A stretch of 64,000 nt of DNA from Limnohabitans sp. Jir72. GTDB lineage: Bacteria; Pseudomonadota; Gammaproteobacteria; Burkholderiales; Burkholderiaceae_C. The notes beneath the pieces are model-generated. The model saw only the letters and a program-made list of their open reading frames with translations, was not told the origin of the DNA and made no database searches. Position 1 is the stretch's first letter. Every line of letters begins with the position of its first letter. Position numbers and translations under genes: made by a program. Below are positions 37,384-46,678 of the stretch, one piece after another. The stretch spans positions 264,191-328,190 of the forward strand of contig NZ_NESC01000003.1 in assembly GCF_003063575.1 (NCBI RefSeq). The letters are read 5' to 3'.

Positions 37384-38211
37384 ATGAACACCCCAGGCGC
37401 CCCACTCCTGCCGCATGCCGATCTCGCTGAACAAGCAGCCCAGGTGATCTGGTCACACTGGCAGTCGGACCAAGTGCTGAGCACCCTGCCCGAAGCCTGC
37501 CGCCCACTGACCGCCGAGCAAGGCTACGCGGCCCAGGCGCAATTGCCTTGCGTGTCTGGCCGCACGGTGCTCGGCTGGAAGATCGCTGCCACCAGCACCA
37601 ATGGGCAAAAACATATCAATGTGAGCGGGCCACTGGCCGGGCGCTTGTTGTCAGGCCAGGTGTTTGACAGCGGAGCCACCGTGCCCTCGGCAGGCAACCG
37701 CATGCGCGTGGCCGAGCCCGAGTTCGCCTTTGCCATGGGGCAGGACCTGCCGCCGCAAAGCACCCCCTACACACAGCAGCAGGTCATGACCGCCGTGGCC
37801 ACCCTGCACCCGGCCATCGAAGTGCCAGACTCGCGCTTGGAACCCTTCACGGCCGCAGGCGAAGCGCAGCTGCTGGCCGACAACGCCTGCGCCCGGCATT
37901 TTGTGCTGGGCCCGGCCGCGCCCGATTTGTGGCGCACTCTCGATTTGAGTACCTACCCTGTGAACGCGCGCGTGGATCAAGGCCACGCGCCTCGGTACAC
38001 ACGACAGGGCACCGGTGGCAACGTGCTGGGCGACCCGCGCATCGCGCTGACCTGGCTCGCCAATCAGCTGTCCCGCCTGGGTATCACTTTGCAAAAAGGC
38101 CAAGTGGTGACCACCGGCACCTGCATGGTGCCGCTGGAACTTGAACCCGGAGACAGCGCCAACGCCGATTACGGTCCACTGGGCACTGTCTGTATGACTT
38201 TTGCCAAATAA
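37384..38211 (+). CDS. 2-Keto-4-pentenoate hydratase / FAH-fold hydratase
   Basis: A 275-residue protein of the MhpD/XylJ-type hydratase group. Key segments are VLGWKIAATSTNGQKHINV, PLAGRLLSGQVF, MRVAEPEFAFAMGQDLP (metal-binding Glu pair), LHPAIEVPDSR and QVVTTGTCMVPLELEPGD. Such enzymes hydrate 2-hydroxypenta-2,4-dienoate from aromatic meta-cleavage, or are related decarboxylases. No aldolase or dehydrogenase partner is adjacent, so the pathway is open. The ATG at 37384 is chosen; the longer frame would run into the tRNA gene. Confidence 0.82.
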   Translation: MNTPGAPLLPHADLAEQAAQVIWSHWQSDQVLSTLPEACRPLTAEQGYAAQAQLPCVSGRTVLGWKIAATSTNGQKHINVSGPLAGRLLSGQVFDSGATVPSAGNRMRVAEPEFAFAMGQDLPPQSTPYTQQQVMTAVATLHPAIEVPDSRLEPFTAAGEAQLLADNACARHFVLGPAAPDLWRTLDLSTYPVNARVDQGHAPRYTRQGTGGNVLGDPRIALTWLANQLSRLGITLQKGQVVTTGTCMVPLELEPGDSANADYGPLGTVCMTFAK

Positions 38212-38388
38212 GTAGCCGCCGGCTGCGCACGCCCCGACTTGGGTGACAGATCCGTCAAAGCCGTGCATCCCGACCAAGCACATGCACCAGCAGCGCGCAA
38301 CCATGCCCTTGCACATGGCCCCATGGCTGGCACACGGTTTGCAGTGTCCACCGTGGGGTCAACTGGCCCCGCTCACAAGGAGTACTGC

Positions 38389-38811
38389 ATGTTGGACAAA
38401 ACCGGAACCCTGTTCTCCCACGTCAAACCCGCCGACAAGGGCTATGTCAGCGGCGGTCTGCGTGATTTCTTTTTATACCGCGACTTAGGCATTGCCGAGG
38501 CCACCCACGGCCAAGTGATCGCCCATTTGGTCAAGGCCAATATGGCACCCGAAAAAGGCACCGGATGGCATCGCCACGAGGCGGACTTCCAGATCGTGAT
38601 CATGGTCAAGGGCTGGGCTAAATTCATGTACGAAGACCAAGTCACTTTGGTCGAGGCCGGTGACTGCGTGCACCAGCGCCCGGGGATTCGCCACTTCCTG
38701 TTCGACTACTCGCCCGACATGGAGTACCTGGAGATTGTCTCGCCCGCGGACTTCAAAACCATCGAGGTTGACCCCGTGTGCGAGATCCCAGCGCCCACGC
38801 CCTGGAACTGA
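38389..38811 (+). CDS. Cupin-domain protein
   Basis: A 140-residue small cupin. The metal-binding motif is GTGWHRHEADFQIVIMVKGWAKFM (two His and Glu), with the second motif at VEAGDCVHQRPGIRHFLF. The ATG at 38389 has AAGGAG just upstream. It lies 178 bp after the hydratase gene in the same direction. Function is unknown; single-domain cupins include dioxygenases, isomerases and regulators. Confidence 0.8.
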   Translation: MLDKTGTLFSHVKPADKGYVSGGLRDFFLYRDLGIAEATHGQVIAHLVKANMAPEKGTGWHRHEADFQIVIMVKGWAKFMYEDQVTLVEAGDCVHQRPGIRHFLFDYSPDMEYLEIVSPADFKTIEVDPVCEIPAPTPWN

Positions 38812-38860
38812 TGCATTCAGACCCGCTGCATGCGGGCCTGAAGGGCGTCTCAAATCGGTT

Positions 38861-39517
38861 TCAGAACTCGGCATCCAGCTCATCGATCTCATCGGGCTCG
38901 CTCTGCGCTGCAGCCACCCATTCCTGCATGGCGGGCAAGGCCATGATGGTTTGGCAATAGGCCTGGCAAACCTCATCGAGCAGCACGTCGTAGGTCATGA
39001 AACGCGTGACCACCGGCGCGAACATGGCATCGGCAAGGCAGGGCTTTTGGCCAAACAAGTAAGGCCCGCCATACGTCTGCAGGCACTCCTGCCAGATGCT
39101 CACGATGCGGGCGATGTCGCTTTGCGCGCGCGACCACAGCTTGAAGCCGGGAAAGTGGCCCTTGATGTTCATGGGCAAAGACGAGCGCAATGCGGTAAAC
39201 CCCGAATGCATCTCGCCGCAAATGGCTCGGCAATGGGTGCGCGCGTCCAATTCCGTAGGCAGCAATCCCGCACGGGGTTTGATCTCGTGCAGGTACTCAC
39301 CAATGGCCAGCGTGTCCCAAACGTGGATCCCGTTGTGCACCAAAGCGGGCACGCGCATCGAGGCCGACAACAGCAACATCTCGGCCTTCATGCTCGGGTC
39401 ATCGGGCGAGATGATGTGCTCCTCGAAGTCGAGCTTGACCAGCTTGGCCATGAGCCAGCCGCGCAAGGCCCAAGCACCGTAGTTCTTGCTGCTGATGGTG
39501 AGGACAGTTTTCGTCAT
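38861..39517 (-). CDS. Glutathione S-transferase family protein
   Basis: A 218-residue GST. The thioredoxin-like N-terminal domain contains TISSKNYGAWALRGWLM (possible catalytic Ser/Tyr region), SMRVPALVHNG with cis-Pro, and WDTLAIGEYLHEI (gamma-glutamyl binding). The helical C-terminal domain has PYLFGQKPCLADAMFAPVVTRF. The start at 39517 follows a clear AGGAG. Class and substrate are not defined. Convergent with the cupin gene. Confidence 0.87.
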   Translation of the reverse strand: MTKTVLTISSKNYGAWALRGWLMAKLVKLDFEEHIISPDDPSMKAEMLLLSASMRVPALVHNGIHVWDTLAIGEYLHEIKPRAGLLPTELDARTHCRAICGEMHSGFTALRSSLPMNIKGHFPGFKLWSRAQSDIARIVSIWQECLQTYGGPYLFGQKPCLADAMFAPVVTRFMTYDVLLDEVCQAYCQTIMALPAMQEWVAAAQSEPDEIDELDAEF

Positions 39518-39648
39518 GGGTTTCTCCTGTTGAAGCCAATGACGCAAGGGCCGTGCCAAAGCATTGAGCGTTCACAGCACCATGCCAGTGCAACACATCT
39601 GGCCCGCAACTTGCGTCAGGTCAAGCACCTTCTCCAACAAAGTCCGAC

Positions 39649-40869
39649 ATGCTGTACCAGGCCTACCAACTCCAGTCCGACTTCACGTCACCTTGGCGCC
39701 TGATGGCGCAGCACCTGAGCAGCGCCTTGTGGCTGCAAGACACCGAGCGCAGCGTGCTGCGAAAGATGTCTGCCGCCTGCGATGTGCTCTCGCGCATGAG
39801 ACTGACACACACCCGACCGGCTTACGGCATCGCCCGCGTGCAGTCGGCAGGACAAAGCTGGGGCATCCAAGAGGAGACCGTCCTGAGCCTGCCCTTTGGT
39901 TCCTTGCTGCATTTCAAAAAAGTGGGCGAGGCCAACGCACCCGAACAGCCACCGGTCTTGCTGGCCGCGCCGCTGTCGGGCCACTTCGCGACCTTGCTGC
40001 GTGAGACGGTGCGCACCTTGCTGCAAGACCACGACGTTTACATCACCGACTGGCACAACGCCCGCGATGTGGGCCTGTGGCACGGCGGCTTCGGACTGGA
40101 CGACTACATCAGCTACCTGATGCAGTTTTTGCAAACCATCGGCCCGGGTGTGCACATGGTGGCGGTCTGCCAGCCCTGTGTGGCGGCATTGGCGGCCACG
40201 GCACTGCTGGCCGAAGACAAGGACCCGGCGCAACCGCGCAGCCTCACCCTCATGGCCGGGCCGGTCGATTGCCGCGTCAACCCGACTGGCGTGAACGAGC
40301 TGGCCGTGAGCCAGCCGATTGAATGGTTCGAGAAAAACCTGATCAGCCATGTGCCCCTGCCGCACCCCGGCTTCATGCGGCGCGTGTACCCCGGCTTTGT
40401 GCAACTGAGCGCCTTCATGAGCATGAACCTGGAGCGCCACAAGGACGCCTTCAAAAACATGTACCGCCACCTGGACGAAGGCCGCGTGGACGAAGCGCAG
40501 GCCATTCAAAAGTTCTACGACGAGTACCTGGCAGTGAACGATTTACCGGCCGAGTTTTACCTGGAGACAGTGCGCAAAGTGTTCCAGACCTACGACCTCG
40601 CGCTGGGTCAGCTGACCTGGAAAGGCCGCACCGTGAACCCGGCCGCCATAAGGCGCACCGCCCTCATAACGGTGGAGGGCGAACGCGACGACATCTGCTC
40701 GGTGGGCCAGACCGTGGCCGCACAAGACCTGTGCACCGGCATCAAACCCTATTTGAAAACGCACCACATCCAAACGGGCGTGGGTCACTACGGCGTCTTC
40801 AGCGGCCGCAAGTGGAACGAGCAGATTTACCCCCGCGTGCGCGACGCGATCCACGTCAGCCTGGTCTGA
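39649..40869 (+). CDS. phaZ: Intracellular polyhydroxyalkanoate depolymerase
   Basis: A 406-residue enzyme that mobilises native PHA granules. The N-terminus (MLYQAYQLQSDFTSPWRLMAQ) and the segments DVYITDWHNARDV and MVAVCQPCVAALAATALL are those of the PhaZa1 type, where a cysteine replaces the usual serine nucleophile; Cys174 in VCQP is the equivalent. The acid and His are likely in the GERDDIC region and GVGHYGVFSGRKW near the end. No lipase box or signal peptide, as expected. It shows that the host stores PHA. Confidence 0.92.
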   Translation: MLYQAYQLQSDFTSPWRLMAQHLSSALWLQDTERSVLRKMSAACDVLSRMRLTHTRPAYGIARVQSAGQSWGIQEETVLSLPFGSLLHFKKVGEANAPEQPPVLLAAPLSGHFATLLRETVRTLLQDHDVYITDWHNARDVGLWHGGFGLDDYISYLMQFLQTIGPGVHMVAVCQPCVAALAATALLAEDKDPAQPRSLTLMAGPVDCRVNPTGVNELAVSQPIEWFEKNLISHVPLPHPGFMRRVYPGFVQLSAFMSMNLERHKDAFKNMYRHLDEGRVDEAQAIQKFYDEYLAVNDLPAEFYLETVRKVFQTYDLALGQLTWKGRTVNPAAIRRTALITVEGERDDICSVGQTVAAQDLCTGIKPYLKTHHIQTGVGHYGVFSGRKWNEQIYPRVRDAIHVSLV

Positions 40870-40889
40870 ACGGGATCACGCCCTCGGCG

Positions 40890-41675
40890 TCAAACGATCT
40901 TGACGCTCAGGTTGGGAAAGCCATCGACATGCATCTCGATCACGTCGCCGCGCACCACAGGGCCCACGTTCTCGGGTGTGCCGGCGTAGATGATGTCGCC
41001 GGGGAACAGCTCAAAAGCCTCGGACAGTTGCGCGATCTGCTCGGCGACCGACCAGATCATCTGGTTCAGGTTGGCGTTTTGCTTGGTCACGCCATTGACC
41101 TTGAGCCAGATGCTGCCTTGCTCAAAATGGCCCGATTGCGCCACCTTGCGGATCGCGCCAATCGGGGCCGATTGGTCAAAGCTCTTGCCGATCTCCCAGG
41201 GCTTTTTCTGATCGCCCATGCCACGCTGCAAGTCACGGCGTGTCATGTCCAGGCCCAGCGTGTAGCCATACACATGCTCCAGCGCTTTTTCTTTGGGGAT
41301 GTTGCGCCCGCCTTGGCCCAGCACGGCCACCAGCTCGGCCTCGTAGTGGTAGTTTTTGGTCAGCGGTGGATAGGTGTGGTTGGCCACCGTGCCCGCCTTC
41401 ACATACTGGATGGCGTCGGTCGGTTTTTGGAAAAAGAACGGCGGTTCGCGCGTCGGGTCCGAGCCCATCTCACGCGCATGGGCCGCGTAGTTGCGGCCGA
41501 TGCAATAGATGCGCCGCACCGGGAACATCTCGTCCGTGCCCTCGATGGGGATGTAGGTCGCAGGCACCGCGAACGGTGTCTTGGGCTGGCTTTGCGCCAT
41601 GCCCGGCGTGGCACAGCCGACCACGGCGCCCGTGGTGACCAGCGCTGTGCTTTGGAAAAAATGACGACGGTCCAT
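40890..41675 (-). CDS. Fumarylacetoacetate hydrolase family protein with export signal
   Basis: A 261-residue FAH-family protein. The catalytic core is complete in outline: IYCIGRNYAAHAREMG, FFFQKPTDAI, YHYEAELVAVLGQGG (metal ligand Glu), YTLGLDMTRRDLQ and GDIIYAGTPENVGPV. The N-terminus is unusual: DRRHFFQSTALVTTGAVVGC ending before MAQSQ reads as a twin-arginine signal with a possible lipobox, whereas family members are normally cytosolic. The ATG at 41675 has AGGAG upstream. It is the last gene of the long catabolic run and would act on a substrate in the periplasm if exported. Confidence 0.85.
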   Translation of the reverse strand: MDRRHFFQSTALVTTGAVVGCATPGMAQSQPKTPFAVPATYIPIEGTDEMFPVRRIYCIGRNYAAHAREMGSDPTREPPFFFQKPTDAIQYVKAGTVANHTYPPLTKNYHYEAELVAVLGQGGRNIPKEKALEHVYGYTLGLDMTRRDLQRGMGDQKKPWEIGKSFDQSAPIGAIRKVAQSGHFEQGSIWLKVNGVTKQNANLNQMIWSVAEQIAQLSEAFELFPGDIIYAGTPENVGPVVRGDVIEMHVDGFPNLSVKIV

Positions 41676-41718
41676 GCTTGTCTCCTTGTGTTTCAACAAC
41701 GGTCTCTGACCTGTGGAA

Positions 41719-42699
41719 TCATTCAGCCGAAATCTGCTTGGTGCGGATCACGGCACCCCAGCGCGGGTAATCCTTGGCCACGATGGCAGCCAGCTCGGCT
41801 GGCGTAGAGGCTACTGCATCCAGACCGGCTTTGCCCAGCAGTTCTTTCACATCGCTTTGGCGCAAGATGGCCGACATCTCGGTGTTCAAGCGAGTGACCA
41901 CGGCGGCAGGCGTCTTGCTGGGCACAAAGAAGGCATACCAAAGGTCCACATCGATGCGCTTGACGCCCACTTCCTCAAAGGTGGGCACATCAGGAGCCAC
42001 CGGATGGCGCTTGGTGCTGCCCAAGGCCAGGGCATTGAGCCTGCCGTTTTTCACAAAGCCCTGCGCGATGTGCACCGGCAAAAAGCCCACGTTCAACTCA
42101 CCGCCCAACAGGTCTTGTGTATAGCCTGCCGTGCCCCGGTAAGGCACATGCAGCATGAAAGTGTTGGTCTCCAGCTTGAACAGCTCCATGGCCATGTGGT
42201 GGGGTGTGCCCACACCCGGCGAGCCAAAGCTGATCGAGCCCGGCCGAGCCTTCACCTGCTTGACCAGATCGGCCACCGACTTGATGCCGGTTTTGGGGTT
42301 GGCCACCATCATCAGGGAGCCATAAGCGGCCATCGACACGGCAGACAAATCCTTGACCGGATCAAACGTCACGTTCTTGTACATCTGGGCCGCGATCAAC
42401 ATGGTGTTGGCACCCATCAAGATGGTGTGGCCATCGGGCACCGCTTTGGCCACCGCATCGGCACCGATGTTGCCGCTGGCACCCGGTTGGTTTTGCACCA
42501 CCACCGATTGCCCCAGACGCTCGGCCAGGCGCGGTGCCACCACGCGGGCGATGGTGTCCATGCCCGTGCCTGGGGTGAATGGCACGATGATCTTGATGGC
42601 CTGAGTGGGGTAGGCGCTTTGCGCAGCCGCTCCCAGGCTGAAGGCCCCGAGCAACAGTGCGGCGCAAGCCGCGATTTTCTGGCGATGGATGCGGTTCAT
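41719..42699 (-). CDS. Bug-family (TctC-like) periplasmic solute-binding protein, second copy
   Basis: A 326-residue binding protein with a signal peptide (KIAACAALLLGAFSLGAAAQ) and the Bug signature: YPTQAIKIIVPFTPGTGMD, VVVQNQPGASGNIGADAVAKA, PDGHTILMGANT, VPYRGTAGYTQDLLGGE. Bug proteins bind carboxylates and related acids, often without their own membrane partner. Start at 42699 is preferred since GGGAG lies upstream; an ATG at 42726 overlaps the previous stop. It differs clearly from the copy at 52224-53225. Confidence 0.9.
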   Translation of the reverse strand: MNRIHRQKIAACAALLLGAFSLGAAAQSAYPTQAIKIIVPFTPGTGMDTIARVVAPRLAERLGQSVVVQNQPGASGNIGADAVAKAVPDGHTILMGANTMLIAAQMYKNVTFDPVKDLSAVSMAAYGSLMMVANPKTGIKSVADLVKQVKARPGSISFGSPGVGTPHHMAMELFKLETNTFMLHVPYRGTAGYTQDLLGGELNVGFLPVHIAQGFVKNGRLNALALGSTKRHPVAPDVPTFEEVGVKRIDVDLWYAFFVPSKTPAAVVTRLNTEMSAILRQSDVKELLGKAGLDAVASTPAELAAIVAKDYPRWGAVIRTKQISAE

Positions 42700-42722
42700 G
42701 GGTGGATCTCCCTTGGGTTGAT

Positions 42723-43796
42723 TCAAGCGGTCTTGGCTGCTGGCGGGATCTTGAACAGCCGCTCGGCGTTGTCCTGGAAGAACGCCTTGCGCACCTGCGG
42801 TGCCATGTCCAGGCCCTCCAAAATGCCCACTTCTTCGGGCGCATATTGGTAGGGGTAATCCATCGCGTACAGCACGCGGTCAGGCCCCATGAAGTCTTGC
42901 GTGAACTTGAGTGCAGCGCCCCAAGCCACACCGCTGTTGGTGATGTGGAAGTTCTCGCGCAGGTAATCGCTGGGCTTTTTCTTCGTGGGCTGGATGCTCG
43001 GGTAGCGCTTGGACTTGACGGTGGCCGCGTGCATGTAGTCAAGGCGGTAAGCCCAGAACGGCAAGGCCTCGCCCATGTGACCCAAGATGATCTGCAGCTT
43101 GGGAAAACGGTCAAACACACCCGAGGTGATCAAACGCAGCGCATGCAAGCCGGTCTCCACACCAAAACCGTAAATCGCGCCATCCAGACCCGCTTCGATG
43201 AAGTGCTGGATCATGCTGGCCGGCATGGCATTGGGGTGCAAATAAATCGGCGTGCCCATCGCCTCGGCGGCTTCAAAAATCGGCCAGAACTTGGTGTCTG
43301 ACAAATACTCGCCCTGGGTGTGCGAGTTGATCACCACCGAATGCATGTTCAGCTGGTTCACACCGCGCTGGATTTCCTTGGCGGCTGCGGCAGGGTCTTG
43401 CGGCGCGACCGCGATCATGCCCACCAGGCGATCAGGGTGACGGCGCATGGCCGCAGCCAGGATATCGTTGGCCACAGGCGCAAACGACACCGCCGTGTCT
43501 TTGTCCATGATCTGCACGCCGGGCGAGGTCAGGCCAATGACCTGCACATCCACACCCGCTTCGTCCATGTGTTGCAAGCGCAAATCGTCCAGATCGACCA
43601 GACAACGCATGATGTGCTGCGCCCGTTCGCTGGGGCTGCTCATGTAAAAGCCCATCAGGTGCTTGAAGCCCACATCCACATCGCCCTTGGCCAGTATCTG
43701 GTTGTAGATGTCCAGCATCTCGGGCGGGCAAAACGCCTCCTCGGTGGCAATGCGGCGATAAGGCCGCTGGGGCAGTTGGATCAAGGTCTTGCTCAT
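42723..43796 (-). CDS. ACMSD-type metal-dependent amidohydrolase/decarboxylase
   Basis: A 357-residue amidohydrolase-2 protein. The start RRIATEEAFCPPEM replaces the usual HxH on strand 1 with E-x-A, as seen in the ACMSD and gamma-resorcylate decarboxylase branch. Later segments are GVDVQVIGLTSPGVQ, GVNQLNMHSVVINSHTQGEY, PIYLHPNAMPASM (metal His), LQIILGHMGEALPFWAYRLD (metal His) and VLYAMDYPYQYAPEE (Asp). Reactions in this branch are decarboxylation or C-C hydrolysis of unsaturated acids rather than amide hydrolysis. Its ATG overlaps the lyase stop. Substrate unknown. Confidence 0.85.
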   Translation of the reverse strand: MSKTLIQLPQRPYRRIATEEAFCPPEMLDIYNQILAKGDVDVGFKHLMGFYMSSPSERAQHIMRCLVDLDDLRLQHMDEAGVDVQVIGLTSPGVQIMDKDTAVSFAPVANDILAAAMRRHPDRLVGMIAVAPQDPAAAAKEIQRGVNQLNMHSVVINSHTQGEYLSDTKFWPIFEAAEAMGTPIYLHPNAMPASMIQHFIEAGLDGAIYGFGVETGLHALRLITSGVFDRFPKLQIILGHMGEALPFWAYRLDYMHAATVKSKRYPSIQPTKKKPSDYLRENFHITNSGVAWGAALKFTQDFMGPDRVLYAMDYPYQYAPEEVGILEGLDMAPQVRKAFFQDNAERLFKIPPAAKTA

Positions 43797-44674
43797 GGGG
43801 TTTCTCCTGCTTCGTAACGCTGACCCTGTGCCAGCAATTGGGGTGTCTCAATGACGGCGTTCAGGCCATCGAAGTCCAGCATCTTTTCTTGCCAAGGCCG
43901 TGTGGTCTGGTGCGTGTGCAAGCTGGCGTAATAGCCTTGCAAGGTGTGCAGCACGGCCCGCGCCGTGCCGCCCGGAAAGATCACGATCTTGAAGCCGCGC
44001 TCGCCCAATTCGGCCGCGCTTTGCACCGGTGTCTTGCCACCTTCGACCATGTTGGCCAAGAGCGGCACACGCTTGGCAAACTGGGCGCAGGCGCGGTTCA
44101 TTTGTTCATCGGAGCGCAGGGCTTCGATGAACAGCGCATCGACGCCACATTCCAAATAACGCTCGGCCCGCTCCAGCGCCGCGTCCAGTCCTTCCACGGC
44201 CACCGCATCGGTGCGGGCCAGGATCAAGGTGTTCTTGTCGTGGCGGGCGTCCAAGGCTGCACGCAGCTTGCCTTGCATCTCGGCCACGGGCACCACACCC
44301 TTCCCGTCCAGATGGCCGCAGCGCTTGGGAAATGTCTGGTCTTCGATCTGAATCATCGCGGCCCCGGCCCGCTCGAAGTCGCGCACCGTGCGCTGGGTGT
44401 TGAGCGCATTGCCAAAGCCGGTGTCGGCGTCCACGATGACCGGGATGTTCACCCGGTCGGTGATGTGCGCCAGGGTCTGCGCCACTTCGGTGGCGGTGGT
44501 CAGACCGATGTCAGAGCGACCCAAGCGCGTGTAAGCGATCGATGCGCCCGACAGGTACACGGCTTCAAAACCGGCCTGCTGAGCCACCAGCGCGGTGAGT
44601 GCGTCGTACACACCGGGGGCGAGCAAAGCCTGGGGTTGTTGCAGGCGCTGGGCCAAAGTGGTGTGCTGGCTCAT
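43793..44674 (-). CDS. Isocitrate lyase/PEP mutase family lyase (dimethylmalate/methylisocitrate lyase-like)
   Basis: A 293-residue TIM-barrel enzyme. YLSGASIAYTRLGRSDIGL, VIVDADTGFGNALN (Mg-binding) and QIEDQTFPKRCGHLDGKGV are visible; the KRCGH catalytic Cys119 is kept, which favours a lyase over a mutase or hydrolase. Family lyases cleave methylisocitrate, 2,3-dimethylmalate or similar tertiary 2-hydroxy acids into pyruvate (or glyoxylate) plus a carboxylate. The aconitase-type hydratase encoded upstream would supply just such a hydroxy acid. Start at 44674 overlaps the FAD dehydrogenase stop; longer readings lie inside that gene. Confidence 0.87.
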   Translation of the reverse strand: MSQHTTLAQRLQQPQALLAPGVYDALTALVAQQAGFEAVYLSGASIAYTRLGRSDIGLTTATEVAQTLAHITDRVNIPVIVDADTGFGNALNTQRTVRDFERAGAAMIQIEDQTFPKRCGHLDGKGVVPVAEMQGKLRAALDARHDKNTLILARTDAVAVEGLDAALERAERYLECGVDALFIEALRSDEQMNRACAQFAKRVPLLANMVEGGKTPVQSAAELGERGFKIVIFPGGTARAVLHTLQGYYASLHTHQTTRPWQEKMLDFDGLNAVIETPQLLAQGQRYEAGETP

Positions 44675-46071
44675 GGCGTGTCTTTCAAAAGTTGTTGTGC
44701 GGTGTGTGCCGCAATGTGCCCACCCGCAATGGCGCTGAGCAAACCGTTGCCCGACAAATAACCCCAGACCGCTTGCCCCGACACGCCCCGCGCTGCGCCG
44801 CCTGCTGCCAACACATTGGGCAAGGGGCTGCCGTCTTGGCGCAACACGCGGGTTTGCGCGTCGATGTCCAAACCGCCTTGGGTGTGGAACAAAGCGCCGG
44901 TCACCTTGATGGCGTGAAACGGCGCTTGCAAGGCGCGTTTGAACGTGCGGCCCGTGGCCGGGTCGGTGCCGGGCTGCACCGCGTTCAAGGTGGCTTGCAA
45001 AGCGTCTGGCGGGCAGCCGATCAGTTGCGCCAGTGCGGCCGCATCGGCGGCGTGTTGCACCGCGCCCGCGCCTTGGGCTGCCACAAAATCCGGGAACTCT
45101 TGCGCAAAATTCAAAAGCGCGCCGTCGAACACATTCCATGCCACGCCGCCCGGCTGCGCCAGCACATGCACCGCAGCCTCCGAATAGCCTTGGGTTTCGT
45201 CATGAAAGCGCTGGCCTTGGGCGTTGATCTGCACGCCGCCTTCCATCATCAGCGCCCACGAGATCAAGGCCCCTTGCGGCACGGCCCAAGAGCCGTGGCC
45301 TTGGTACGCACCCAGGTCGGCCAATCGCGCGCCCAGTTGTTGGCCCCAGGCGATCGCGCTGCCATCGTTGCCCACATGGCCTGCATAAGTGGCCTCGGCC
45401 ATCTCGGGCAGCATCTCTTTCACCATGGCCGCAGCCCCGCCAAATCCGTTGCAAGCCAAGATCACCGCATCGCAGCGGATGCGCTCGGTCTGGCCATCGG
45501 GCCGCACAAAACCCACACCGTGGATGCGCTGCGCGTCGTCGGCCCACAGCTCGGTCACTTGCGCTTGCGTGAGCACCACCACGCCTGCGGCGTCGGCCGC
45601 CGCTTGCAGGCGGCTCATCAGACCGGCGCCGGTTTTTTCGGGCACGGCGTGCATGCGGTGGGCGCTGTGGCCCGGGTACAAAAAGTTGTCCAGCACCTGC
45701 CAGGGCATGCCGTGGTGTTGGGCCAGCGCGTCCATGGCGGGGCCGATGTTGTGAGCATAGGCTTGCACCAGGTGGGGTGCAGCTTGGCCATGGGCCTTGG
45801 CTTGAATGTCTGATGCGAACAAGTCCACGCTGTCGGTGATGCCTTGGGCCTGTTGGGCTTGCGTACCAGGCGCAGGTACAAAGCCAGAAGACAAGGCCGT
45901 GGAGCCAGCAGCAAAGGCATCGCGCTCCAGCACCACACACTCCACACCCAGCCTGTGCAAAGCCAGCGCAGCCGTGAGGCCACAAGCGCCAGCGCCCACG
46001 ATCACGACCGGTGTGTGGTCCTCGGCTTGCAAATCAGCAGCCCGGCGAACTTGCGGCAGCGGCGCGTTCAT
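44671..46071 (-). CDS. FAD-dependent dehydrogenase/reductase (fumarate reductase flavoprotein-like)
   Basis: A 466-residue flavoprotein. The FAD fold is TPVVIVGAGACGLTAALALH with the acidic end VVLERD; later segments include SSGFVPAPGTQAQQ, AVILACNGFGGAAAMV, HVGNDGSAIAWGQQLGAR and VLAAGGAARGVSGQAVWGYL, SGNGLLSAIAGG. This is the fumarate-reductase/3-ketosteroid-dehydrogenase group, which adds or removes hydrogen across a C-C bond next to a carbonyl. No signal peptide. In this operon it may desaturate a ring or succinyl-type precursor; the substrate is not known. Confidence 0.85.
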   Translation of the reverse strand: MNAPLPQVRRAADLQAEDHTPVVIVGAGACGLTAALALHRLGVECVVLERDAFAAGSTALSSGFVPAPGTQAQQAQGITDSVDLFASDIQAKAHGQAAPHLVQAYAHNIGPAMDALAQHHGMPWQVLDNFLYPGHSAHRMHAVPEKTGAGLMSRLQAAADAAGVVVLTQAQVTELWADDAQRIHGVGFVRPDGQTERIRCDAVILACNGFGGAAAMVKEMLPEMAEATYAGHVGNDGSAIAWGQQLGARLADLGAYQGHGSWAVPQGALISWALMMEGGVQINAQGQRFHDETQGYSEAAVHVLAQPGGVAWNVFDGALLNFAQEFPDFVAAQGAGAVQHAADAAALAQLIGCPPDALQATLNAVQPGTDPATGRTFKRALQAPFHAIKVTGALFHTQGGLDIDAQTRVLRQDGSPLPNVLAAGGAARGVSGQAVWGYLSGNGLLSAIAGGHIAAHTAQQLLKDTP

Positions 46072-46075
46072 GGCT

Positions 46076-46678
46076 TCAACCCAGTTGTTTCAAAAAAGTG
46101 GCGCTGTCCATCACATCGCCCACCGACGCCATGTCGGCCAACGCGGCTTGGTGCGCGGCGTCGCTGAAGGCGGCGCAACCGTCGGACAACACGATCACAT
46201 GGTAGTCACGCACATGCGCATCGCGCACCGTGCTGGCCACGCCACCGTTGGTGACGATGCCGCACACCACCAAGGTGTCGATGCCCGATTTCTTGAGCAC
46301 CCAATCAAGCTGCGTGTTGAAGAAGGCCGAGTAAGCCACCTTGAACACCGACACATCCACCAGCGGGGCGAGCAAGTCCACATTGGCCTGACCCCGGCTG
46401 CCCGGCGCAAAGTCGCCTTGGCGCAAAAACGGGCGGCGCTCTTTCAGGTGTGCCGAGATCATGGGCTCGCCCTGCGCGTTGGGCCACAACGTGAACAAAC
46501 TGGCCGTGACCAAGCCGCCATGGGCTTTGATGGCACGCGCCACCGGCGCCATGCGCTCGGGCAGCTTCACGGCTTCGGCGCTCAGGGTGTTGCCCCGGGC
46601 ATAAGCGCCGTCGGGCGCGAGAAAGTCGTTTTGCAGGTCGACGATGACCATGCCGAGTTTGGCGTTTTGCAAATTCAT
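46076..46678 (-). CDS. Isochorismatase-family cysteine hydrolase
   Basis: A 200-residue hydrolase with a complete triad: Asp14 (VIVDLQNDF), Lys113 (VFKVAYSAFF) and Cys139 (VVCGIVTNGG), and the cis-peptide before TNGG. Amidases of this fold include N-carbamoylsarcosine amidohydrolase, maleamate amidohydrolase and nicotinamidase. Next to HyuA/HyuB-type ring-opening subunits, it would most naturally cleave the open-chain amide to acid plus ammonia. ATG overlaps the hyuA stop; the FAD dehydrogenase starts four bases after its own stop. Confidence 0.88.
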   Translation of the reverse strand: MNLQNAKLGMVIVDLQNDFLAPDGAYARGNTLSAEAVKLPERMAPVARAIKAHGGLVTASLFTLWPNAQGEPMISAHLKERRPFLRQGDFAPGSRGQANVDLLAPLVDVSVFKVAYSAFFNTQLDWVLKKSGIDTLVVCGIVTNGGVASTVRDAHVRDYHVIVLSDGCAAFSDAAHQAALADMASVGDVMDSATFLKQLG

